This document shows, in pieces, positions 51,607-58,834 of a DNA stretch of 64,000 nucleotides (positions are counted from its first letter, which is position 1; each line of letters starts with the position of its first letter). The DNA lies in assembly GCA_016716235.1 (NCBI GenBank), contig JADJWS010000007.1, forward strand, positions 186,001 through 250,000, given 5' to 3'. A program made the translations under genes and the position numbers. This stretch comes from Candidatus Defluviilinea gracilis. GTDB lineage: Bacteria > Chloroflexota > Anaerolineae > Anaerolineales > Villigracilaceae. Under the pieces are notes generated by a model. The model saw nothing but the letters and a program-made list of their open reading frames with translations, did not search any database and was not told the DNA's origin.

Positions 51607-52836
51607 ATGGAATCAAAAGTAACCGTCTACGGCGCGTATTGGTGTCCCGACTGCCGCCGCGCGAAGAAATTTCTGGGCGAGAATTTTGTCCCTTACAAGT
51701 GGATCGACATCGAGCAGGATAAATCCGCTGAAGAATATGTGTTGAAACGCAACAACGGCAAGCGCATCATCCCCACGATCGTTTTTGAAGATGATACATT
51801 CCTCGTCGAGCCCTCCAATGCGGAGTTGGCGAAGAAACTGGGACTCAAAACCGAAGCATCGAAGACATACTACGACCTGATCATCATCGGCGGTGGACCT
51901 GCTGGACTCACTGCGGCGATCTACGCCTCCCGCGAAGGCGCGGATGTGCTCCTCGTCGAACGTTCGGGACTCGGCGGGCAGGCTGGCATCACGGTGGGAC
52001 TCGACAACTTCCCCGGCTTCCCCGAAGGCATCAGCGGACAGGAATTCTCCGACCGTGTGGCGCAACAGGCGCGGCGTTTCGGCGTGGAGATTTTGCAGGC
52101 AGTGGATGTCGAGCGCATGGAAAGGGAGGAGGGCTATCACGAAGTCTACATGTCGGATGGCAAGCATTATCACTCGCTGGCAGTGTTGATCGCAACAGGC
52201 GCGTCGTATCGCAGGCTCGAAGTCCCCGGCGAGGACGATTACATCGGCGCGGGGATTCATTTCTGCGCGACGTGTGACGGTCCGTTTTACAAAGGCTCGA
52301 AGGAAATTGTTGTGGTCGGCGGCGGCAACTCGGCGGTGGAGGAGGGTTTGCATCTCACCAACTTTACCGACAAAGTGACCTTGCTCGTGCGCGGCGATAG
52401 ACTCACGGCGAGCCAGATCGCGGTGGATAAGGTCAATGAACCGAACTCAGGCGTGGACGTGAAGTACAACGTGATCGTGGATGCCTTTGAAGGCAAAGAC
52501 TCGAAATTGAAGACGATCAAATATCATTTCAAAGACAGCGATAAAATCGAAGAGGTTCATCCTGCCGCGGCGTTTGTCTTCATCGGTCAAACTCCGAACA
52601 CAGGATTCTTGAAAGATTACGTCGAGTTGGACAAATGGGGATTTGTGCTGACGGGACACGAACTCACGCATGACGAGCACGCCGAACACGCGCCGCTTCC
52701 GTTCGAAACGAATGTGTCGGGAATTTTCGTCGCTGGCGACGCGCGGCATGGAAGCACCAAGCAGGTCGCTTCGGCGGTCGGCGAAGGCGCGGCGGCTTCG
52801 ATTTCGATAAGAGAGTTTTTGCGGAGGAGTGAATAA
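51607..52836 (+). CDS. Glutaredoxin-like domain fused to thioredoxin reductase
   Basis: A 409-residue flavoprotein. Residues 1-80 are a glutaredoxin-like domain, TVYGAYWCPDCRRAKKFL with the CPDC active site near residue 12. From about 88 it is thioredoxin reductase: FAD motif IIIGGGPAGLTAA, redox pair CATC near 222, NADPH motif VVVGGGNSAVEEG near 240, and IFVAGDARH near 375. The fusion could pass electrons from NADPH to its own glutaredoxin domain. GAGAGGA lies before ATG 51607; the upstream 51550 start has no ribosome site. Confidence 0.92.
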   Translation: MESKVTVYGAYWCPDCRRAKKFLGENFVPYKWIDIEQDKSAEEYVLKRNNGKRIIPTIVFEDDTFLVEPSNAELAKKLGLKTEASKTYYDLIIIGGGPAGLTAAIYASREGADVLLVERSGLGGQAGITVGLDNFPGFPEGISGQEFSDRVAQQARRFGVEILQAVDVERMEREEGYHEVYMSDGKHYHSLAVLIATGASYRRLEVPGEDDYIGAGIHFCATCDGPFYKGSKEIVVVGGGNSAVEEGLHLTNFTDKVTLLVRGDRLTASQIAVDKVNEPNSGVDVKYNVIVDAFEGKDSKLKTIKYHFKDSDKIEEVHPAAAFVFIGQTPNTGFLKDYVELDKWGFVLTGHELTHDEHAEHAPLPFETNVSGIFVAGDARHGSTKQVASAVGEGAAASISIREFLRRSE

Positions 52837-52916
52837 ATTTTATGGGGCGGATCAATCAGCCACAGAGTACACAGAGACCCTTGAGAAAAAGATCTTAAGA
52901 CTCATTTCTCCCTGCC

Positions 52917-52949
52917 AGTGACTGTCACCTGCAAGGTGACAGTCACTTT
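52917..52949. terminator. Perfect hairpin between convergent genes
   Basis: AGTGACTGTCACCT, GCA, AGGTGACAGTCACT: 14-base stem, then TT. It overlaps the stop of pabC and follows the reductase gene by about 80 bases. Confidence 0.6.
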
Positions 52950-53782
52950 GTTATTTCGACTCTTTGCCACTTCCTCACCGAATTCACCAAAAATATTTTC
53001 TTGCAATTTTCAATTTCATCCACTCGAATAACTCTCTCTCCAACCTGACCCATTTCCAGCAAATGCGCGCGGAATGTGCCTGCAAGCAAGCCGCAGGAGA
53101 TAGGCGGCGTGTAGATTTTGCCGTCCATTTCGACGACGAGGTTGCCGATGGTGAATTCAGTCAATTCGCCGTGTTCGTTGAAGAGGAGAACATCGTCGCA
53201 GTCGAGGAAATCTTTTCGAGCGGAGTCGTACATGTCGCGGTAGGTGGTTTTGTGGAAGAGGAATACATTGTTTGAATTCACGGGTTGCTTAGCGAGCGAT
53301 GCTTTTAAAACAGAATCTTCTTTTGCTGGCTGAAACGGTTTTGCTTCGTGACTCAGGTCGCCGTTTTTGTTGAGCAATAATCGTACGCGTTGCGGGGATA
53401 TGAATTGGGATGAAATTTCGTTCAAGTATGATTCGATGATTTCATTTGGAAGTGGTGGTCTCGATACGTCCCGCGGTGCTTCGACTTCGCTATCGCTCCG
53501 CTCAGCACGCGCGGGACTACTCGACCACCTAAGTTGGGATGTGACTGGGAAATCAAAATACTCTGCTGAATCCAATAAACGTGCGATGTGTTTATCGTGC
53601 AGGAAGAATTCATCTTCGGGAGTCCACAGCAGGGTTTCGAGTAACGAGAATTGCGGAGGCGACTCGGTCAGCACGCGGGCTTTGAGCAATGCCTCGGCGT
53701 ATTCGTCGCCGCTTTCCGAGTCCCAGACGATGCCGCCGCCGACGCCGTATTCAGCGGTTTGAGTCTCGCGGTCAATTAGCAT
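52943..53782 (-). pseudogene. pabC: pabC part (aminodeoxychorismate lyase) of a frameshifted pabB-pabC fusion
   Basis: 279 visible residues, beginning MLIDRETQTAEYGVGGGIVW, which is actually the end of PabB; the class IV PLP lyase then follows (LLETLLWTPEDEFFL ... EFTIGNLVVEMDGKIYTPP). It releases 4-aminobenzoate for folate. The frame is linked to 53776..54855 by a one-base deletion near 53837: adding one base restores GAIGYIAPQRKATFNVAIRT and one 637-residue product. An element (53451..53534) encodes the extra stretch SSPARAERSDSEVEAPRD. Confidence 0.82.
53451..53534. repeat. Palindromic element inserted in frame in pabC
   Basis: Arms AGTGGTGGTCTCGATACGTC and GACTACTCGACCACCTAAGT (imperfect inverted repeat), with CTTCGACTTCGCTATCGCTC between. 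84 bases, so the frame stays open. Confidence 0.65.
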
Positions 53783-54855
53783 CGTCCGTATGGCGACATT
53801 AAATGTCGCCTTACGCTGAGGCGCGATGTAGCCGATGCTCCTGTGTAGACTTTGCGTGGCGTGGTTTCGAGTTCAGAGATGATCCGCATTGTGCTGACCT
53901 TCGGCGCGCCCGTGATGGACGCGCATGGAAATAACGCGGTGAAAATTTTGGTCAGCGACGCATCTGTCTCTGCTCGCACAGTGGATGTCATTTGCCAGAG
54001 CGTGGGATATTTTTCTGTGGCGAACAATTCGGGGACGCGAACACTTCCCGTCTTTGCGATGCGACCGAGATCGTTGCGGATCATGTCTACGATCATCACA
54101 TTCTCGGCGCGATTCTTCTCCGATTCTTTCAACCATTCAGCCTGCTTCACATCTTCGAGCGTGGTGCGCCCTCGATGAGTTGTCCCTTTCATGGGGCGGC
54201 AGGTGACGGTCTCGCCGTCTAGTTGAAAAAATAATTCAGGTGAAGCGGACGCGATAACGAAGCGTCCCGCGTCTATGTACGCGGCGTGGTTGTTTTGATT
54301 TTGTGTGAGATGGAGGAAGAAATTCCATGTGTCGGCGTTGAAATCTGTTTTCAATCGCATTGTGTAATTGACTTGATACGTGCGCCCGTCTGCGATCTGA
54401 TTCTTGATTCTTTCGATGGCGGAGTTGTACGTGTCGTGCGAAACGGTCGGGGACCAGGTCAAGGCTGGTTTGGGCGAGGCAGGCTGAGGTAGCGATATGA
54501 GGCGAGGCTGAGGGTAGAGTCCAAACCATAAGTAAGGGAAATCCCGCGCTGAGCGGAGCGACGAATGATCTTGGAGGAGCGAAGTCGAAGCGTGTGGTGC
54601 GAGCGTGTCCTTCGACTGCGCTCCGCTCCGCTCAGGACGGAAAGTTTCGGTAGTCAGATGCGCGGCGTCAAATGCGGGCGCGGATTCGTAACTGAGGAAT
54701 CCTGCCGCATAGAATCCGTCGTTGACTGCGTCTTCGATCTCGCGCAGGGCGGGTAGCACGTCGTGTAATTGATCGGCGGAAATTATGCGCTGAGGATTCG
54801 TGAAGTGAAGCCACGAGTCGCCGTCGCGTAAAACGATCTCATCCGTTTGTATCAT
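53776..54855 (-). pseudogene. pabB: pabB part (aminodeoxychorismate synthase component I) of the frameshifted fusion
   Basis: About 359 residues from ATG 54855. Chorismate-binding motifs are GRTYQVNYTMRL, MKGTTHRGRT, ENVMIVDMIRNDLGRIA and SITGAPKVSTMRIISELE. After KVYTGA the frame shifts and ends in about 20 unrelated residues; the correct frame resumes in 52943..53782. TACAAT lies seven bases before the ATG, so the mRNA may be leaderless. A repeat element (54548..54638) is inserted in frame. If the deletion is real, PABA synthesis is broken unless another copy exists. Confidence 0.82.
54548..54638. repeat. Repeat element inserted in frame in pabB
   Basis: CGCTGAGCGGAGCG at one end and CGCTCCGCTCAGGA at the other, with GCGAAGTCGAAGCG and CCTTCGACTGCG inside. 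It encodes SGAQSKDTLAPHASTSLLQD-like low-complexity residues. Confidence 0.65.
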
Positions 54856-54906
54856 CGCGTGAATTGTACTCGTTGCGGATGATAGAATTGATGAAAAGGA
54901 GATGAC

Positions 54907-55362
54907 ATGAAATTCAAACAAATTTTTCTTGCGTTGACCGTGCTGGCTTTGGCTTCGTTGGCATGCAGCTTGTTGAGCGGGGGCGGCGGTGGCGGCGACG
55001 CGCCCGTTCCGCCCAGTGGAGGCGATTCGCCCGCGACAGCCGCGCCGCAAGATAACTCGGGTGGGAACGCGGATACATCCGCTTCGGGATTTCCGATCAC
55101 GGCGGATGCGTACAATGTTGTTGATTTGGGCGACGGTAGTCTGTTGTATTACACCAAATTGCCGCAAGCAGAGGTGTTGAAGTTTTATCGCGATGAATAT
55201 GTTTCGCGCGGCTACGTCGAACGCGCATTGCTCACGACGATTTCAGACGGCGTGTTCAGCATTGTCTACGACGGTGACCCAAGCGGCAAGGCGGTTGTGA
55301 TTCAAAGTGTTGACCTGGGCGATGGAAGTTGTACCGTCGCGATCAGTTTGACGGATGTTTGA
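54907..55362 (+). CDS. Lipoprotein of unknown function
   Basis: A 151-residue exported protein. Signal peptide with lipobox LASLAC (Cys near residue 20), a Gly/Pro/Ser-rich linker to about residue 60, then a compact domain with YNVVDLGDGSLLYYTKLP and a repeat-like SVDLGDGSCTVAISL. AAAGGAGATGAC precedes the ATG. No family recognised; divergent from pabB and followed by a hairpin repeat. Confidence 0.75.
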   Translation: MKFKQIFLALTVLALASLACSLLSGGGGGGDAPVPPSGGDSPATAAPQDNSGGNADTSASGFPITADAYNVVDLGDGSLLYYTKLPQAEVLKFYRDEYVSRGYVERALLTTISDGVFSIVYDGDPSGKAVVIQSVDLGDGSCTVAISLTDV

Positions 55363-55374
55363 TCGAGCGTGAAT

Positions 55375-55432
55375 CGTCCCGCAGGTTTTATTGACTACCA
55401 TCGTCATTCAGTTAACCTGCGGGACGTTTTTT
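55375..55432. repeat. CGTCCCGCAGGTT...AACCTGCGGGACG hairpin before vanZ
   Basis: 13-base arms with a 26-base centre, ending in TTTTTT directly at the vanZ ATG. It looks like a terminator for the lipoprotein gene and forms the vanZ leader. Same family as 23281..23334. Confidence 0.7.
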
Positions 55433-55816
55433 ATGAGAACCCAACTTTTCAAATGGCTTCCCGCCTTGCTGACGATGGCGGTCATCTTTTGGTTTTCCTC
55501 CCAGCCTTCGAACGAATTACCGAATTTCGGTTTAGTTGATCGGATCATCAAAAAATCGGGGCACGTCTTCGAATATGCCGTGCTGGCGTTTTGGGTTTGG
55601 TACGCGCTGGACTTTCGGAAAGACCTTCGCTGGCTTGTGTGGCTGATCGCAATCCTCTACGCCGCGACGGATGAATATCATCAATCGTTCGTGCGCGGAC
55701 GATTCCCGTCTGTGTGGGATGTGATGGTTTTCGATCATGCGGGAGCGTTGATCAGTTTGTGGGTTGGGCAACGTTACAGATACATCTTGGATAAAACGTC
55801 CCGAAGGATGCCTTGA
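55433..55816 (+). CDS. VanZ-like membrane protein
   Basis: A 127-residue protein with four predicted helices. Family motifs include IFWFSSQP near residue 18, KKSGHVFEYAVLAFWVW near 41, and DEYHQSFVRGRFPSVWDV near 78. ATG 55433 touches the T-run of the upstream hairpin; the upstream 55391 TTG lies inside that hairpin and is rejected. The stop lies inside another repeat (55797..55850), so repeat sequence supplies the last six residues. Function of VanZ-like proteins is generally unclear. Confidence 0.85.
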   Translation: MRTQLFKWLPALLTMAVIFWFSSQPSNELPNFGLVDRIIKKSGHVFEYAVLAFWVWYALDFRKDLRWLVWLIAILYAATDEYHQSFVRGRFPSVWDVMVFDHAGALISLWVGQRYRYILDKTSRRMP

Positions 55817-55850
55817 AAAACTTTGTTGAGTATCCAAGACCTTTGGGACG
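55797..55850. repeat. CGTCCCGAAGG...CCTTTGGGACG hairpin after vanZ
   Basis: Eleven-base arms spanning the vanZ stop codon; a sequence variant of 55375..55432. Together they bracket vanZ. Confidence 0.6.
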
Positions 55851-55861
55851 GCTTTTGTTGA

Positions 55862-55935
55862 CCAATCTCCAGTCTCTAATCTCCAGTCTCTGGTTCCCCA
55901 ATTCTCCAATTCTCCAATTCTCCAATTCTCTCTTT
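55862..55935. repeat. Short tandem repeats before the scpA 3' end
   Basis: Units of CCAATCTCCAGTCTCTAAT-like sequence followed by four copies of CAATTCTCC. Related GGAGATT units occur in frame in the G5/3D gene near 12252-12284. Confidence 0.6.
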
Positions 55936-55939
55936 CCCT

Positions 55940-56710
55940 TTACTCAAATTCCAATTCCAACTCCTCATCATCTTTCCAATCGTCGGTGCGGTTGATCTCG
56001 ATGTCGCTGAACAAACCTTCCTGATGCGCGTCGATGCGATAGCGTTTGATGAGTTCGAGCATCGCCAAAAACGTGACGACGATCTCCAGCCGCGACGCGC
56101 CGTCAGTGACCATTGCTCTGAACGTCGAGCGTTGCACATCTTTCATGATCTTTGCGATCATGTCTATCTTTTCGCGGATGGTCACACGCGGCGGCGCGAT
56201 GACCGTTCCGAGCGGTTCTTTCGCCCTGCCTTTTGCAAACGCCGATTCTGCCGCCATCACTAATTTTTCAAGCGTGAGGTTCGACAGGTCGAGTTTCGGT
56301 TCCACTTTTGGAGGCGGAGCAATTCGCAAGTACGTCCGCAAGTTTTCGTCTTGGCGCCCATGCAACCAACCGCCGATCTCTTTGAAGCGTTTGTATAACT
56401 TCAACTGGTCAACGAGCGACTGCCCCGCATCTTCCTCGCCTGCTTCGCGCGCAGGCGGTCTTGGTAACAACGCTTCCGATTTTATTTGCAACAACTTCGC
56501 CGCGATCACCAAGAACGCGGAGATCTCGTCCGCGTTCAACTCTTCCATGCCGTTGATGTACGCGAGATATTGGTCCGTCACCAGCGCCAGCGAAACGGCG
56601 GTGATGTCCAACTCGGCGCGCTCGATCAAGTCGAGCAACAGGTCGAGGGGACCCTCGTACACGGGCGTTTGGACGGTGTAATTCAATTGTCGTCCGAGCA
56701 GGTTCTCCAT
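55940..56710 (-). CDS. scpA: Segregation and condensation protein A
   Basis: A 256-residue kleisin of the SMC-ScpAB complex. The N-terminal YEGPLDLLLDLIERAELDI and DEISAFLVIAAKLLQIKSEALL are family signatures, followed by a linker and a C-terminal winged helix (VVTFLAMLELIKRYRI). It bridges SMC heads in chromosome segregation. TATAAT in the flanking palindrome lies eight bases before the ATG. scpB is not seen here. Confidence 0.94.
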   Translation of the reverse strand: MENLLGRQLNYTVQTPVYEGPLDLLLDLIERAELDITAVSLALVTDQYLAYINGMEELNADEISAFLVIAAKLLQIKSEALLPRPPAREAGEEDAGQSLVDQLKLYKRFKEIGGWLHGRQDENLRTYLRIAPPPKVEPKLDLSNLTLEKLVMAAESAFAKGRAKEPLGTVIAPPRVTIREKIDMIAKIMKDVQRSTFRAMVTDGASRLEIVVTFLAMLELIKRYRIDAHQEGLFSDIEINRTDDWKDDEELELEFE

Positions 56711-56718
56711 AGGTTGAA

Positions 56719-56760
56719 ATTATATCGTAGTAACGACTTAAGTCGTTACTACGATATAAT
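56719..56760. promoter_or_regulatory. Perfect 42-bp palindrome with back-to-back -10 elements
   Basis: A perfect palindrome centred on CTTAAG, ends ATTATATCGTAG... and ...CTACGATATAAT. Each end supplies a TATAAT: plus strand 56755-56760, six bases before moaC; minus strand 56719-56724, eight bases before scpA. Confidence 0.75.
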
Positions 56761-56766
56761 CCTTTT

Positions 56767-57243
56767 ATGTCAAAACTATCCCATCTCGACGAACACGGCA
56801 ACGCGAAGATGGTGGATGTGAGTCACAAGCCCGACACCGAACGGATCGCCATCGCGCGCGGCGAAGTTCGCATGAAAATAGAGACGTTGGATTTGATCCG
56901 CGCGGGGCAGATGAAAAAAGGGGATGTGCTGACCGTCGCGCAGATTGCAGGCATCACCGCTTCAAAACGGACCTCCGACTTGATTCCGCTTTGTCATCCT
57001 CTCCCACTCTCGAAAGTGGATGTAGAGCTGACGCTCGACGAGTCGCTCCCAGGCGTGATCGTCACCGCCACTGTGAAAACAATCGGCAAAACAGGCGTGG
57101 AGATGGAAGCGTTAACCGCCGTCTCAGTCGCCGCGCTGACGGTTTACGACATGGCAAAAGCGGCAGAGAAGACGATGACGATTCAGAATATCCGCTTGAT
57201 TGAGAAGCATGGCGGGCAGAGTGGCGATGTAGTGAATCAGTAA
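56767..57243 (+). CDS. moaC: Cyclic pyranopterin monophosphate synthase
   Basis: A 158-residue MoaC making cyclic pyranopterin monophosphate with MoaA. Visible are MVDVSHKPDTERIAIA near residue 15, IPLCHPLPLSKV near 73, GVEMEALTAVSVAALTVYDM near 112 (quoted in part: GVEMEALTAV), and KHGGQSGDV. TATAAT lies six bases before the ATG and no Shine-Dalgarno is present, so a leaderless mRNA is likely. First gene of a moaC-cupin-moaD-moaE group; moaA is not in the window. Confidence 0.95.
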   Translation: MSKLSHLDEHGNAKMVDVSHKPDTERIAIARGEVRMKIETLDLIRAGQMKKGDVLTVAQIAGITASKRTSDLIPLCHPLPLSKVDVELTLDESLPGVIVTATVKTIGKTGVEMEALTAVSVAALTVYDMAKAAEKTMTIQNIRLIEKHGGQSGDVVNQ

Positions 57244-57282
57244 TCAGTAATCAGTGAACAGTTAGCAGTGAGCAGGTAGAAA

Positions 57283-57648
57283 ATGAAACTAGATGCGATA
57301 AACCTTCAAAATAAATTATCCAAGTTCTCCGAGCATTGGTCGCCGAAGATCGTCGCGCAGATGAACGATTATCAATTCAAAGTGGTGAAAGTGTTGGGAG
57401 AGTTTGACTGGCACGATCACCCCGAAACAGACGAAACCTTTCTGGTGTTGAAAGGCACGCTCGATATCCACTTCCGCGCGGGGCATGTCGCTTTGAACGA
57501 AGGTGAAATGTATGTCGTCCCCAAAGGCGTGGAGCATAAACCAGTTGCCAATGAAGAATGTCATATTTTGTTAATTGAACCTGCGGGTACAGTTAACACA
57601 GGCGACGTTGTCAGTGAGAAAACAGCCCCGAACGATGTTTGGATCTAA
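57283..57648 (+). CDS. Cupin-domain protein
   Basis: A 121-residue single-cupin protein. The metal-site motif HDHPETDETFLVLKG supplies His, His and Glu, and the second motif PKGVEHKPVANEE the last His. It sits between moaC and moaD. The substrate is unknown; the location suggests only co-expression. Short AGTAATCAGT-type tandem repeats precede it. Confidence 0.87.
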   Translation: MKLDAINLQNKLSKFSEHWSPKIVAQMNDYQFKVVKVLGEFDWHDHPETDETFLVLKGTLDIHFRAGHVALNEGEMYVVPKGVEHKPVANEECHILLIEPAGTVNTGDVVSEKTAPNDVWI

Positions 57649-57662
57649 ACCCGTAACGCGAC

Positions 57663-57685
57663 CCTTCGATAGACTCAGGACAAGC
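57663..57685. repeat. CCCTTCGATAGACTCAGGACA repeat fragment
   Basis: An intergenic member of the CTTCGAC...CTCAGGAC family, between the cupin and moaD (sequence given in part: CCCTTCGATAGACTCAGG). Confidence 0.5.
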
Positions 57686-57732
57686 ATTCATGTCGCAATT
57701 TGCGCGGAACAATGTCTAATATGAGTTTATAA

Positions 57733-57981
57733 ATGAACCACGTAAAATTACTTTTCTTCGCCACCATCCGCGAACGGATGGGAGTTCGATCGGTCGACTT
57801 GGATGTGCCGACTGACCTGACAATTCAAGGATTGAAAGACAGGCTTTCGTTGGAATATCCGAAGGTGAAAGATTCCATGAAAAGCGTGTTGGTCACTATC
57901 AATCGTGAGTACGCGTTCGATGAGGCGGTCATACCAGCGAACGCAGAAATTGGTCTTTTCCCTCCCGTCTCAGGAGGATGA
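57733..57981 (+). CDS. moaD: Molybdopterin synthase sulfur carrier subunit
   Basis: An 82-residue ubiquitin-fold protein ending in the required Gly-Gly (PPVSGG), which is adenylylated and thiocarboxylated. VKLLFFATIRERMG at the start and INREYAFDEAVI are typical. It overlaps moaE by four bases, matching their partnership in molybdopterin synthase. Confidence 0.93.
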   Translation: MNHVKLLFFATIRERMGVRSVDLDVPTDLTIQGLKDRLSLEYPKVKDSMKSVLVTINREYAFDEAVIPANAEIGLFPPVSGG

Positions 57982-58457
57982 CCTTCAACATGCAACCTTC
58001 CAACCTTCCAACCGTTTTCTCCATCACCGAAGACGAGATTGACTTGAATGATCTCCTCGCGCAAATCACGCTCACGTCTACGGGCGCGGCGGCGATATTC
58101 ACGGGCATGGTGCGCGGCGAAACGAAGCGCGGCGACGAACACCAAACAGAATATCTTGAGTACGAAGCGTACATCCCGATGGCGGAAGAGAAGATGAAAC
58201 AAGTTGCGGACGAGATCCGCGCGAGGTGGGATGCGATTGAGGGAATCGCCATCGTTCAGCGCATTGGCAAACTCTACCCGAAGACCCCGACTGTGTTAAT
58301 CGCTTGCACTGCCGCGCATCGCGATACGGGAGTGTTCGAAGCCGCTCGGTATGGGATTGACCGACTCAAAGAGATCGTGCCAATTTGGAAAAAGGAAGTG
58401 AGTCCCAGTGGCGAGTTTTGGGTGGAAGGGGAGTACATCCCGAAGGCGGGGGAATGA
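57978..58457 (+). CDS. moaE: Molybdopterin synthase catalytic subunit
   Basis: A 159-residue MoaE converting cyclic pyranopterin monophosphate to molybdopterin with MoaD. Visible are GAAAIFTGMVR near residue 37, LEYEAYIPMAEEKM near 60, and the catalytic region WKKEVSPSGEFWVEG near 138 with the active-site Lys. ATG 57978 overlaps moaD; 57990 is an alternative. The ATGA at the end overlaps a remnant frame. Confidence 0.94.
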   Translation: MTFNMQPSNLPTVFSITEDEIDLNDLLAQITLTSTGAAAIFTGMVRGETKRGDEHQTEYLEYEAYIPMAEEKMKQVADEIRARWDAIEGIAIVQRIGKLYPKTPTVLIACTAAHRDTGVFEAARYGIDRLKEIVPIWKKEVSPSGEFWVEGEYIPKAGE

Positions 58458-58699
58458 ATTACCCTCGCCATCACCCTCACCCTTTCCCAAAGGGAGAGGG
58501 GATACGCGACGCGTTCCTTGCGATCAAAGATGAACAGATCGTCGGCTTTGCGAATTACGGAAAAGAACACAGCGGCGATAGCAAATTTCTCGGCGAATTG
58601 TTTGCCATTTACGTGTTGAAACAATTTCAAGGACAAGGCGTCGGCAGGGAGTTGGTCAGGCGTGGGGAATTTCGGCTGGAGGGAGGGGTGAAAGGCTGA
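58454..58699 (+). pseudogene. GNAT acetyltransferase remnant
   Basis: An open frame whose first 20 codons are the palindrome-derived sequence NYPRHHPHPFPKGEG (CCTCACCCTTTCCCAAAGGGAGAGGG, given in part). It then reads IKDEQIVGFANYG and FAIYVLKQFQGQGVGRELVRR, the middle of a GNAT domain with its acetyl-CoA loop, and breaks off. N-terminal strands and the C-terminal third are missing. Probably a decayed gene, not functional. Confidence 0.6.
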
Positions 58700-58834
58700 G
58701 GGGAGGAAAAGATTTACGCGGCAGAGTCAGGCGTCGGCTGGGAATGAGGCGCGTCAAAGGGCTGGGTTTAATGCGTGACGAGTTCGCTTGTCCAGTGTTC
58801 TTGTGTGTATCACATTATTATCGTAGAGGACTGA
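58700..58834. other. Gap before the second fabF
   Basis: Possible decayed 3' sequence of the acetyltransferase, then AT-rich sequence before fabF. No supported feature. Confidence 0.3.
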
